Shown here: in pieces, positions 16,869 through 25,248 of the stretch
Numbering within the stretch: position 1 is the first letter of the stretch
How the letters are laid out: every line of letters starts with the position of its first letter
NCBI GenBank assembly: GCA_022448955.1
Contig: JAKVCU010000092.1
Span: 1 to 36,138, forward strand
DNA from: Saprospiraceae bacterium
Lineage (GTDB): Bacteria > Bacteroidota > Bacteroidia > Chitinophagales > Saprospiraceae
Direction: 5' to 3'
DNA: 36,138 nt
Program-made: the position numbers and the translations under genes
The notes under the pieces: generated by a model
Told to the model about the DNA's origin: nothing
The model's database searches: none
The model's input: only the letters and a program-made list of their open reading frames with translations

Positions 16869-17444
16869 TATTTGACCATTATTTAGCGTTTCGTACATTA
16901 AATTACAGTGTATTGAACTCGACTTTAGCCATTAGCAATAGCGAAGTCAGCTTAAGGCGCGGCGGAGCCTAATAGCTATAACTATTAAGGCGAGTATGCA
17001 ACGCAGAACTGAGTAAAAAGACGCCTTCAAAACATTGAGTAATTTAGATTACAGATTACTTGATATATAAAAGATTATTTCAATTTGATGGTTTTGGTAG
17101 CTACGATAAGATATGAGCTATGTCATTATATTTTAATTGGTTTACATGGTATTTAGTATTTATATGGAAGGAGATAAAAACGAATAACTCATTGACTATT
17201 GCTTTCAGGCTAGGTATCTTTTAATTAACTCCATATTTTATTTTAATCAATTTTTATCTGGCTATGCTTGGGGGAACTGGAATCATTCTATCTAAGGATA
17301 TAGATACTCCAGCTAATAACTGCAGTCGTAATAGAGAAAATAGTAAAAGACTTACTCAAATCGATCTTGTAAATTATGAAAAAGGATTTTCGAAATAACG
17401 ATAATAAAAGGGCTTAATACTGACATCATTAATCAAAAGAAAAA
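16869..17444. other. Gene-free gap with a GC-richer inverted-repeat block
   Basis: 576-bp gap. At 16921-17025 the base composition changes to a GC-richer block with nested pairs: GACTT/AAGTC (16921-16947), AGGC/GCCT (16955-16970) and GCCTAATAG (16967-16975) with CTATTAAGGC (16982-16991). It contains AATAGCGAAGTCAGC, slightly similar to GATAGCGAAGTTACGC of the dispersed repeat, so it may be a diverged or different repeat. The rest (17026-17444) is AT-rich with no recognised gene, RNA or terminator. Confidence 0.4.
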
Positions 17445-18437
17445 ATGCGAACATTTATTATAATTATCTTGATGAGTGCCATTTATGGATGCAATCCAAC
17501 TCAAAAAGAACAAAGTCATCAACTATGGGATGATAGCGTTCAAAATATACGGTGGTATTATTGGTCGGTAGACTGGCATCCTAGCAAGGATCTATTTGTT
17601 GTGGGCGGTGCTGAAGATACCCTAAGATTATTTTCGGCCAATAATTTTGAATTAATTAAAAGCTATCCTTACAAAGGAACAATAACTAAAACCAAATGGC
17701 ATCCCGCCAAGCATAAATTAGCTATATCCGTACAAGATGGGAAATCAAAATGTACCATACTAGATTTAGATCATGACAGATTCATAGAATTGGATACTAT
17801 AACGAATGATGGGGCTAGAGCTATAGGGTGGAATCATGATGGGAGTTTGTTAGCAGTTGGTGACTATGAAGGCTTCTTAACTATTTTTGATGAAATGGGA
17901 AATGTTTTAAAAAGAGTAGATACTGGTCAAAAGGGCATTATTGGCCTAGATTGGCATCCAAAAGAAAATCTGGTAGTAGCGGTTGGTGAAGATGTTTTAT
18001 TATACCATTATGATCTAGATAGTTTAAGGCAGATTCGTGATAGAGAGGAGGATATAGAAGTATTAATGCTTTGCATAGCTTGGCACCCAGACGGAGCGTT
18101 TTTTGTAACAGGAGATTATGGAGATTTTCAATATAATTATCCACCCTTGTTACAATATTGGACTTATGATGGTCAAAAAATAAAATCAATTGCCGAAAGT
18201 AAATCAGAATACAGAAATATACAATGGTGTAGTAATGGAAATGTATTAGCAACAGCTAGCGAAAAGATTAGACTTTGGAACAAAGATGGTGATCTACTAG
18301 CCGAAAAAATGACTAGTAATTTGCTTTGGGGAATAGATTGGAATGAAGATTGTAATACAATCGTTGTAACAGATGAAAATAGAAAAATCATCTTTTGGGA
18401 TGAAAACCTAAACAAATTAAAAGAACTACAATACTGA
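17445..18437 (+). CDS. WD40-like propeller lipoprotein
   Basis: Lipid-anchored protein of 330 residues. A short signal sequence ends at IYGC (Cys16). The remainder is a chain of about seven WD40-like blades, with WHP or WNHDGS-type turns at the starts (VDWHPSKDLFVVGG, KWHPAKHKLAISV, GWNHDGSLLAVGD, DWHPKENLVVAVG, AWHPDGAFFVTGD, QWCSNGNVLATAS, DWNEDCNTIVVTD). This should close into one propeller, a protein-interaction scaffold. The preceding gene also encodes a propeller lipoprotein but with a different blade motif, so they are unlikely to be a simple duplication. No enzyme neighbours point to a role. The start ATG at 17445 gives the lipobox at the normal distance. Confidence 0.8.
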   Translation: MRTFIIIILMSAIYGCNPTQKEQSHQLWDDSVQNIRWYYWSVDWHPSKDLFVVGGAEDTLRLFSANNFELIKSYPYKGTITKTKWHPAKHKLAISVQDGKSKCTILDLDHDRFIELDTITNDGARAIGWNHDGSLLAVGDYEGFLTIFDEMGNVLKRVDTGQKGIIGLDWHPKENLVVAVGEDVLLYHYDLDSLRQIRDREEDIEVLMLCIAWHPDGAFFVTGDYGDFQYNYPPLLQYWTYDGQKIKSIAESKSEYRNIQWCSNGNVLATASEKIRLWNKDGDLLAEKMTSNLLWGIDWNEDCNTIVVTDENRKIIFWDENLNKLKELQY

Positions 18438-18550
18438 AAAGGTTACTAACGGTATCATAAAAGCAGTGTTGTTGCTACACAGCAAAACTTTTAATCGATA
18501 GAATTATCATCAAAAGTTGATTTATTTTAAGCACTTAGGCGAGATTACTC

Positions 18551-18674
18551 ACACTCTAAAACGTTCTGGCTAAAAAGAGTAAGCAACTGACTTTAGTAAA
18601 GTTTTGCACAATGTTTGGGAATGCATAGAGCTGTCAGCCTTTACTTGAGATTTTATGTTACCAATTCTTTGGTA
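18551..18674 (+). repeat. Dispersed intergenic repeat, copy C (diverged)
   Basis: Diverged copy between converging genes. GGCTAAAAAGAGTAAGCAAC, then TGACTTTAGTAAAGTTTTGC, aligns with the copy A core. AGAGCTGTCAGC equals AAAGCTGTCAGC of copy A, and ATTTTATGTTACCAATTC matches the right end. The outer left end is not recognisable. The right end forms hairpin TACCAA-ttct-TTGGTA (18659-18674) followed by TTATTTTC, which could act as a weak terminator for the propeller gene. Confidence 0.6.
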
Positions 18675-18687
18675 TTATTTTCTAATA

Positions 18688-19281
18688 TTATAACTTATAC
18701 TTCGTCCGCTCACATATCTCGTTGTACTCCAGCATGATATCAAATAAGTTGTTAAACTTGTATCCCTTTGAACCAATTTTTTCTGCTAATTCTGGTGCAC
18801 GCTTTCGGATCAGCTTTCGGAGTCTCTTTCGGTAATTCAATTTGCGCAAGCGCTTTAACTTTCCGCCGGGTTTTTGAATGAAAAAGTCATTTGCTTCGAA
18901 TTTTTGCATCTCTACTTTTTCATAACCCACTGTGAATTTAGTGAGGTACTCTGGTGAGCGATAAAGTAGTAAATCATCACCTTTAAATATTACCTTTAGG
19001 AATACCCAAGCTGTGTTTAAACGTTTACTTTCGTAAACTAAATAATCATTCTTTTTGCGATAGACAAATGCCTTGATGAGCTCAGGGGAAATTTCATAAG
19101 AAGTACCAAAATCATTAATAAATACGACTTGGGATGAGTATCCAGTATAGATTACTTCAGTAAAATAACCAGTTAGCCTCTTGCCATTTTTTGTAATAAT
19201 ATATCCATGAAAAAAATTATCTGCAAAGCAAAATATAGATAGGATAAAACTGAAGACTAAAGTGAGGTAAAGTTTCTTCAT
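18688..19281 (-). CDS. Secreted protein of unknown function
   Basis: Exported protein of 197 residues with signal peptide 1-20 (ending CFAD). The mature N-terminal half resembles small beta-rich Bacteroidota proteins that begin with a YIITKNGKRLTGYF-type strand pair. The C-terminal quarter is very basic (KRLRKLNYRKRLRKLIRKRAPE) and ends in a helix-like tail GSKGYKFNNLFDIMLEYNEICE of a kind seen at the end of many hypothetical proteins of this phylum. No catalytic residues, cysteine pairs or sorting domain are visible. It probably stays in the periplasm. No operon partner; the BASS transporter gene lies 141 bp upstream on the same strand. Confidence 0.65.
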   Translation of the reverse strand: MKKLYLTLVFSFILSIFCFADNFFHGYIITKNGKRLTGYFTEVIYTGYSSQVVFINDFGTSYEISPELIKAFVYRKKNDYLVYESKRLNTAWVFLKVIFKGDDLLLYRSPEYLTKFTVGYEKVEMQKFEANDFFIQKPGGKLKRLRKLNYRKRLRKLIRKRAPELAEKIGSKGYKFNNLFDIMLEYNEICERTKYKL

Positions 19282-19421
19282 ATGCTTTATTTTTCCAATA
19301 ATAGTCTAAATTATCAAAGAATAATTACTTACGACTGAAAATGAAACACCAAAAAATAATGAGTGTTCTTAAAAATACGAAATATTCTGCTGCTTCGAAA
19401 GAGCATTGCCGCTAAGTTTTT

Positions 19422-20339
19422 CTAATTGTCGCTGATTTGCGGTTTCGTTTTTGCTCTTCCCCAAAGCATCGCCAAACCAAAAGCGGCGATTAAGTGCCAA
19501 ATGCCCCACCATGCTGCAATGAGAGCCATTCCACCAATACCGTTAAAGAAATTGAAGATTAGGATTAGGCCGAGTCCTGAATTTTGGATACCTGTTTCAA
19601 TCGAAACTGCTCGAGCATCATTTTCTTGAAGGTGATTCAAGCGAGCAAACCAATAGCCTGTAAGCAGTGCCAAGCCATTATGGATCAAGACAAGTAAGAA
19701 AACTAAATGTAAATAATTGACAATGTTATCAAAATTAGAATATATAGCCACTACAACAAAACCTAAGAAAATGATCATACTTAGCGTCTTTACTGGCTGC
19801 TGAATGACTTTACAAAGTTTTGGAAATCGCTCATTCAAAAACATGCCTAATGCCAATGGAAATACAATCAATTGAATGATCGTGATGACCATTTCTGTTG
19901 CATTTAATTGGATGCTACTTTCAAAAGAAGCGGCGCCGGGTATGAAGGGAGCTAAATAAGTGAAGTACAAAGGCGTAAGAATAACTGCGCCTAAGGTTGT
20001 AATAGAGGTCAATAAAATGGACAGTGCTGAATTGGCACCTGCCAAATGCACCGCATAATTGGATACATTGCCGCCAGGACAACTGGCTACTAATATCATA
20101 CCTAATGCCATACTTGTTGGTGGTTGAAATACTAAAATAAGTATCAATGTCACAATAGGTAGTAAAATCCATTGAGAAGTCAACCCTACAAAGGACGCTT
20201 TGGGATATTTCAGGATCGTTTTAAAAGCATCAAATTTTAGGTCTAATGCTACTCCAAACATTAAAAAACCCAAACAAATGTTGAGTAAAAAGAGTTGATC
20301 TTGGTTAAAGTTGATTCGAATACTATCAATGGCCTCCAT
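19422..20339 (-). CDS. Bile acid:sodium symporter (BASS) family transporter
   Basis: Inner-membrane sodium-coupled carrier of 305 residues with about nine or ten hydrophobic helices. The two sodium-site signatures of the family are clear: CPGGNVSN (in helix 4) and ETGIQNSGLGL (in helix 9). The predicted substrate is an organic anion; in bacteria the family also carries pantoate, pyruvate and other carboxylates, so the name does not imply bile acids. The start ATG at 20339 follows a leader of about 58 nt from the promoter at 20403-20430, which lies inside an inverted repeat, suggesting dedicated control. The final residues (RAKTKPQISDN) are cytosolic. Confidence 0.88.
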   Translation of the reverse strand: MEAIDSIRINFNQDQLFLLNICLGFLMFGVALDLKFDAFKTILKYPKASFVGLTSQWILLPIVTLILILVFQPPTSMALGMILVASCPGGNVSNYAVHLAGANSALSILLTSITTLGAVILTPLYFTYLAPFIPGAASFESSIQLNATEMVITIIQLIVFPLALGMFLNERFPKLCKVIQQPVKTLSMIIFLGFVVVAIYSNFDNIVNYLHLVFLLVLIHNGLALLTGYWFARLNHLQENDARAVSIETGIQNSGLGLILIFNFFNGIGGMALIAAWWGIWHLIAAFGLAMLWGRAKTKPQISDN

Positions 20340-20370
20340 GGCTGTTAGTTATTGGTTAATGCTTGTGGGG

Positions 20371-20430
20371 TTGTCAATTGTCAATGCCTAAAATAGGTTG
20401 ACCAAAAGTAGTCAACGAAAATGTCAACAA
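20371..20430 (-). promoter_or_regulatory. BASS gene promoter inside a GTTGAC/GTCAAC palindrome
   Basis: Read on the minus strand, TTG (20430-20428), a 17-base spacer and TACTTTTG (20410-20403) fit the Bacteroidota TTG-N17-23-TAnnTTTG promoter. The -7 box is exactly the 8-base spacer of a perfect inverted repeat GTTGAC (20416-20411) and GTCAAC (20402-20397). Another GTTGAC lies at 20428-20423, and two TTGACA-like copies lie downstream at 20371-20384, making a cluster of five TTGAC boxes. Confidence 0.6.
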
Positions 20431-20772
20431 AAAAGTTAGAAGGGACAAAGTTTCAAATTAATCAAAAATACAATCGGAGGTTTAGCGAAAGCTTTAAACG
20501 TAAGAAAGTAAAAAAAATCGAGTCCTTAATTATAGGCTTATTATGATCAGTACTCAGGGGTTAAATTCAAGATAATATTACGAAAGAAAATCAACCTACT
20601 AATTTTTTGTTTTTTAATGAGCCAATTACTTTCTAGTCAAAGTAATACTTTCTGCGGATAGCTTGCTAGAAGATATCTATTGATGCTGTAATAATTATTC
20701 TTGAATAATGGAAGGAATACCAAACAAGCAGATAGAAAGATTGTTATTCTTCTTGTATCTAAAAAATAGGTG
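20431..20772. other. Gene-free gap upstream of the lipocalin-like gene
   Basis: 342 bp of AT-rich sequence between divergent genes. It holds no recognisable open frame, RNA gene or strong hairpin. A promoter for the plus-strand gene must be here, but no exact TAnnTTTG box at good distance was found. Confidence 0.5.
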
Positions 20773-21246
20773 ATGAAATTATTCCAAACCTTTGCTTTCC
20801 TTTTACTAATACATACCTTATCTGGACAATCTACAAGTCAACAAAAAATGGATAGCCTTCACTTTATGGTAGGGCAGTGGGTAGGTATTTCTACTGCTAT
20901 CAAAGATGGTAAAGTGGTATCAGAAGTGCCTGCATTTCAAAGTATAAAATATGCTTTGAATAAACATGCTATTCTTATTGATCTAAAATCTGAATCTTTA
21001 CAACTTCATACCGTGATTCGCTACGATGAAAAAGATAAAACTTACTATTACAATCCCTTCTCCGAAAGAGGTGCACGCAAACTTCCCGCAGATTTTGAGA
21101 ATGGAAAGTTCATTGTAAGAGCTAGCGATACAAAACGATTCATTTTCGAGCGAACTGGCCACAACAGCTTTAGAGAATATGGAGAAAATTTCGAAAATGG
21201 TAAATGGGTAAAGTACTTTGAAGATAAATTTAAGGATATACAATAG
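20773..21246 (+). CDS. Secreted lipocalin-like (DUF1579/THAP4-type) protein
   Basis: Exported protein of 157 residues. Signal peptide MKLFQTFAFLLLIHTLSGQ is followed by MDSLHFMVGQWVGIS, the typical opening of small beta-barrels of the DUF1579 / THAP4 heme-binding-like group (a leading helix then the G-x-W motif). The rest alternates short strands (HAILIDLKSESLQLHTVIRYDEKDKTYYYNPF), ending FREYGENFENGKWVKYFEDKFKDIQ. Several relatives bind hydrophobic ligands or heme, but the ligand here is unknown. ATG at 20773 was chosen over the adjacent in-frame GTG at 20770. It ends in the short repeat tract shared with the priA end. Confidence 0.65.
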   Translation: MKLFQTFAFLLLIHTLSGQSTSQQKMDSLHFMVGQWVGISTAIKDGKVVSEVPAFQSIKYALNKHAILIDLKSESLQLHTVIRYDEKDKTYYYNPFSERGARKLPADFENGKFIVRASDTKRFIFERTGHNSFREYGENFENGKWVKYFEDKFKDIQ

Positions 21247-21256
21247 CGCATTTAAT

Positions 21257-21297
21257 TCATTCACTCATTCACTCATTCACTCATCACCCATCACCCA
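21257..21297. repeat. Short tandem repeat between converging genes
   Basis: Three exact copies of the 8-mer TCATTCAC (21257-21280), a half copy, then two copies of the 7-mer TCACCCA (21284-21297). The tract directly abuts the priA stop codon. It is a simple repeat likely to vary by slippage. Confidence 0.85.
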
Positions 21298-23739
21298 TCA
21301 ATTCGGATCAACATCTATACTAATCCGCACACCTGACATACCAGAAGAAGCGTTTAACTCTGCTGCAGCATTTTGAATCGTATCTTTGGCGAAAGCCATC
21401 TTTTTGGCATCTCTAGGAAGCTTAATTAAGAAGTCAATGAGGTAATAAGTACGGACTCTACTGACATAAGGAACTGCAGGGCCAAGCACCCATGCACCTA
21501 GGTGCTGTTTAATAGCTTTGCCATACAGGCGAGAAGCGGTATTGAGGACATCAGGTTTTTTATGTTTTAAAGTGATCTTTATGATGCGATAAAATGGTGG
21601 ATATTTGAAAGCCTTACGCTCTTCAATTTCGCGTTCATATAGTTTTTGATAAGCATTATCAATAACTTCTTGTAATACCGGATGCGCTGTATTAAATGCT
21701 TGTATGATCACCTTACCTCTCTTATTTTTACGCCCAGCCCGGCCACTTACTTGTACCATGAGTTGGAATGCACGTTCACTTGCCCTAAAATCTGGAAACT
21801 GCAGTAGTTGATCGGCACTGAGCACACCCACTATAGCTACATTATCAAAATCCAAGCCTTTGGTTACCATCTGTGTACCAACAAGAATATCTAAGCGTTT
21901 TTCCTCAAAATCATTAATGATTTTGGCATGTGCATGTTTGCCTCTAACCGTATCTAAATCCATCCTTCCAATTTTAGCATTGGGTAGATAGATTTTTAAT
22001 TCATCCTCGATCTTTTCGGTACCAAAGCCTTGTAAAGTCAGTTGCTTATTGCCGCAAGCAGGGCATTCGGTTGGCAATTTGGATTGATAGCCACAATAAT
22101 GGCATTTCAGTAAATTATGGAATTTATGATAAGTCAGACTTACATCACAGTGAATACATTCCGAATGCCATCCACAGGTCGTACAACGATAACTTGGCGA
22201 ATACCCTCTTCTGTTTTGGAAAAGAATGGCTTGTTCTCCTCGTTCTAAAGTCGCTTTTAGTTCATCAATCAATACTGAAGTGAAGTGCGATTGTAACTTG
22301 CGTTTGGTCAACTCTTCTTTAGCATCGACAATGACAATTTCAGGCATGGCGATACCACCGTATCGATCAGGCATTTCTACTAAAGCATATTTTCCTGATT
22401 GAGCATTAAAAAAGGACTCAATGGAAGGCGTAGCCGTTCCTAAAACAACCTTAGCACCATACATATGCGCCATATAAATGGCAGTATCGCGGCCACTATA
22501 TCGAGGATTAGGTTCGTTCTGTTTGAAAGAAGGATCATGCTCTTCATCGATAACGATCAACTTGAGCTTTTTATAGGGCAAAAACAAGGCAGAACGCGGG
22601 CCTAATAAAATGGGCTTGCCTGCAAGAGCCGCATTCCAAAGCTCGACTCTTTGATTATTATTCAAACGAGAGTGATAAACAGCAATATCATCTCCAAATA
22701 CTTTTTGCAAACGATCTATGATCTGTGTGGTCAGAGCAATTTCTGGTAGCAAGTAGAGGACTTGCTCACCTTTGGCAATCGCTTTTTGAATGAGTTCAAT
22801 GTATACGCGAGTCTTGCCGCTTCCGGTTACACCGTGAAGTAAGACGACATCTTTTTCCTTAAAATGATCTTCAATTTCTGTCAGTGCGTTCGTTTGTTGC
22901 TCAGATAGCTCATGAGCATCAATCGTTTCTTCCTCATAAGATCCAATACGACTAATTTCTTTATCGTAAGTTTCAAAAATGCCCTTTTTTACCATTGCGC
23001 TGATGACATTAGAATCAACATTTGCTTTGGTGTAAATATCTTGCTTGCGCACTACCTCTTGCATTCGATCCAATTGAATAAATGCTAGTAGTGCATCTGT
23101 TTGGCGTTGTGATCTACTAACCTTCTCGAAGGCATCGCCTACCAAATCTGCTTGGGAAGCAAAAGGCTCTTTCCAACGAACACAGGCCACCTTTTTAGGT
23201 TTGTACTTGGTCTTGAGGTCTTCTTTTAGATAAATAATATGTTTATCTAATAAAGATCGAATTAGAGGATAGACTGTTTTTTTTCCTAATATCTGCTGAA
23301 CATCATCAATGCTGATTTCTTCTTGAATACTAAGTGCCTCGGCAATTAAATATTCTTGGTCATTCAACATGCTGAAATCATCATCAAACATTGGACTCAA
23401 AGTGATTTTGGTTTCACTAGTGAGTTTCAAGTTTGCTGGCAAGGCTGCATTCATGATTTCGCCTAATGTGCAGCGATAATACTGAGACATCCATTTCCAA
23501 AGTCGGAATTGTTGGACCGTAATAATAGGCTTTTTATCAACTACCGAAATGATGGCCTTAGGACGGCTAGTGGGAGGTGGCTGGTCTGTAATATCCACTA
23601 CTAATCCAGTGTACAATTTGCTCTTTCCAAATTGGACTTCCACTCTAACACCAAACTGGACCTCTTCTACCAACTTTTCTGGAACGAAATAGGTATATGG
23701 CTTTGGAATAGCTATAGGTAGGATGACTTGAACAAACAT
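21298..23739 (-). CDS. priA: Primosomal replication-restart helicase PriA
   Basis: Superfamily 2 3'-5' DNA helicase that reloads the replisome at stalled forks. It is 813 residues from ATG 23739, which gives the standard N-terminus MFVQVILPIAIPKPYTYFVP; an upstream TTG at 23778 would add 13 unrelated residues. It shows the N-terminal fork-binding domain, Walker A HGVTGSGKTRVY (Gly303-Thr310), DEEH box (about 398-401), eight zinc-binding cysteines in four CxxC pairs (RCTTC, CIHC, CHYC, CPAC) and the C-terminal helicase motif VGTQMVTKGLDFDNV with VQVSGRAGR. The gene appears complete and single. It ends directly at the tandem repeat 21257-21297. Confidence 0.97.
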   Translation of the reverse strand: MFVQVILPIAIPKPYTYFVPEKLVEEVQFGVRVEVQFGKSKLYTGLVVDITDQPPPTSRPKAIISVVDKKPIITVQQFRLWKWMSQYYRCTLGEIMNAALPANLKLTSETKITLSPMFDDDFSMLNDQEYLIAEALSIQEEISIDDVQQILGKKTVYPLIRSLLDKHIIYLKEDLKTKYKPKKVACVRWKEPFASQADLVGDAFEKVSRSQRQTDALLAFIQLDRMQEVVRKQDIYTKANVDSNVISAMVKKGIFETYDKEISRIGSYEEETIDAHELSEQQTNALTEIEDHFKEKDVVLLHGVTGSGKTRVYIELIQKAIAKGEQVLYLLPEIALTTQIIDRLQKVFGDDIAVYHSRLNNNQRVELWNAALAGKPILLGPRSALFLPYKKLKLIVIDEEHDPSFKQNEPNPRYSGRDTAIYMAHMYGAKVVLGTATPSIESFFNAQSGKYALVEMPDRYGGIAMPEIVIVDAKEELTKRKLQSHFTSVLIDELKATLERGEQAILFQNRRGYSPSYRCTTCGWHSECIHCDVSLTYHKFHNLLKCHYCGYQSKLPTECPACGNKQLTLQGFGTEKIEDELKIYLPNAKIGRMDLDTVRGKHAHAKIINDFEEKRLDILVGTQMVTKGLDFDNVAIVGVLSADQLLQFPDFRASERAFQLMVQVSGRAGRKNKRGKVIIQAFNTAHPVLQEVIDNAYQKLYEREIEERKAFKYPPFYRIIKITLKHKKPDVLNTASRLYGKAIKQHLGAWVLGPAVPYVSRVRTYYLIDFLIKLPRDAKKMAFAKDTIQNAAAELNASSGMSGVRISIDVDPN

Positions 23740-23820
23740 GCTACCTTCAGGAACAAAATGAGCACTATTTTCTGACAATGAATATCACTTTTATGATGTG
23801 AAAGTATAACTTTTTTAGTT

Positions 23821-24714
23821 CTATCGCAACCTATGCGCAGTATATTTTGATGCTTTTATTTGGGCAGCTATATCATCTAGTGAAATCGTCTTGCTTTGCG
23901 CAAAATCTTTTAAGCTTTCTTCTAGTTGTTCTGCAGAACTTGTGCCTAATGCGATTGTACCTACAGCTGGGTGCCGTAGTACATATTTTAAAGCTAAATG
24001 TCCTGTATGTATTTCAGCTGTGCTTTTCTCTTTTAGTAAGTCTTTTACTTTTTGTACTTCTTCTTCAGAGTGATCAAGGTATGCTCTGGCTGCTTTGCTT
24101 GCTAATAAGCCTTTGGCTAATGCACCTCTTACGACTACACTTTTTTCGGCTTTCGCCAAAACATCCAATGCCCATTCTTCTGGTCTTCTGTCCAAGAGAC
24201 TGTACTGCATCATATTGGTAGTGAAATTGGATTTTTGTAGATATGCATCAATTACATTGTGGCGAATAGACGAGATACCATATGCCCGTATCAGTCCTTC
24301 TGTTTTTAATTCTTCAAAAGCTTGAATCGTTTCATCCATTGGATCGTCAATGGTTCCACCATGCAATTGGTAAAGATCAATATAGTCTGTTTGTAAGCGT
24401 CTTAAACTTTGATGTACAGCTGATTTGATGTAGCTTTTGGTGGGGTTCCATTCCCACCCACTTCCATCATCTCGCCATTGGTTGCCTACTTTCGTGGCAA
24501 TAATAACGTCTTGTCTTTTTTCTTTAAGAACCTTTCCTACAATCTCTTCATTTACGCCTTTATCATATAAATCGGCAGTGTCAAAAAAATTGACACCATA
24601 GTCTAGCGCTTTTTGAATGATCTTCTTTCCTTGTCCTAAATATTTGATAGACATACAACCTAGCCCAATTTCGCTTACCCTTAAATCCGACTTTCCTAAT
24701 TGATTATATCGCAT
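23821..24714 (-). CDS. Aldo/keto reductase
   Basis: NADPH-dependent oxidoreductase of 297 residues with the (beta/alpha)8 fold. The catalytic tetrad is intact: Asp45 and Tyr50 in NFFDTADLY, Lys75 in ATKVG and His118 in DLYQLHGG. The C-terminal cofactor loop ALGTSSAEQLEESL is also present. It belongs to the general AKR group of short enzymes related to YghZ/IolS-type proteins; the substrate (an aldehyde or ketone, perhaps a sugar) is not predictable. A minus-strand terminator ends about 105 bp upstream, so the gene must have its own promoter in 24715-24818. priA follows after 81 bp on the same strand and may be read through. Confidence 0.9.
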   Translation of the reverse strand: MRYNQLGKSDLRVSEIGLGCMSIKYLGQGKKIIQKALDYGVNFFDTADLYDKGVNEEIVGKVLKEKRQDVIIATKVGNQWRDDGSGWEWNPTKSYIKSAVHQSLRRLQTDYIDLYQLHGGTIDDPMDETIQAFEELKTEGLIRAYGISSIRHNVIDAYLQKSNFTTNMMQYSLLDRRPEEWALDVLAKAEKSVVVRGALAKGLLASKAARAYLDHSEEEVQKVKDLLKEKSTAEIHTGHLALKYVLRHPAVGTIALGTSSAEQLEESLKDFAQSKTISLDDIAAQIKASKYTAHRLR

Positions 24715-24818
24715 GAGATAAAACTCTTTTTACATATCCCTATTTATAGTAACCATCCAGAAAAAAAGAAGTTGCCTTTGAGGAGCTTCAAATATTAGTG
24801 AGAAAACACATGACTGTC

Positions 24819-24846
24819 AAAAAAAAAGTGTACCTCAAGGGTACAC
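24819..24846 (-). terminator. Minus-strand Rho-independent terminator
   Basis: Read on the minus strand: GTGTACC (24846-24840), five-base loop, GGTACAC (24834-24828), then nine T (24827-24819). It lies 402 bp beyond the stop of the nearest upstream minus-strand gene (25249), far from any gene it would obviously serve. Confidence 0.8.
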
Positions 24847-25248
24847 TAGCCAAGGGATAGCCTGTTCATATATTTGTCAAAAAGTAGTGTATGTACTTAT
24901 TTGTCGTACAAAGTATTATATGAAAGACTATGTTTTGCCTTTGGGCAAAACAGTTGAATGATCAATAATATGTGTTAATTACGGGTAACGGTGCTTTACG
25001 AGAAAGTACATTATTGAACATCATTGAGATGTATCATTATTTAAATTAGAATTTGCTGTTGGGAAGTAATATTAGCTTTATGGTAATGACCAGAGGTGTT
25101 TTCTTTTCTTTAACAAAGATAATATTTTTGTTTGATAGACGAAGTAATCGGCCTCATTTGTTTTTCAAGGTCGTAAAATGGGGGGTAAATGAATAAAAAT
25201 AGATGATTACTGGAATAAATATACCTGATTTTATATACATATACTCTG
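24847..25248 (-). ncRNA. Possible small RNA or long 3' leader in a gene-free gap
   Basis: 402-bp gap with no coding frame. Hairpins are GTTTTGCC-tttg-GGCAAAAC (24932-24951, perfect), GTGCTTT/AAAGTAC (24991-25009) and ACATC/GATGT (25018-25032). A minus-strand TATCTTTG box lies at 25121-25114, which would give a transcript of about 290 nt ending at the terminator 24846-24819. No TTG -33 element was seen, and an overlapping plus-strand box TATTTTTG (25123-25130) makes the promoter ambiguous. The alternative is simple 3' untranslated sequence of the DUF4249 operon. Confidence 0.35.

Noticed and set aside
21257-21297. Tandem units considered as a CRISPR remnant
   Set aside because: Units are 7-8 bp with no spacers and no cas genes nearby.
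23847-24221. 124-codon frame antisense to the aldo/keto reductase
   Set aside because: Leu/Cys-rich mirror of a conserved enzyme gene; no signal of its own.
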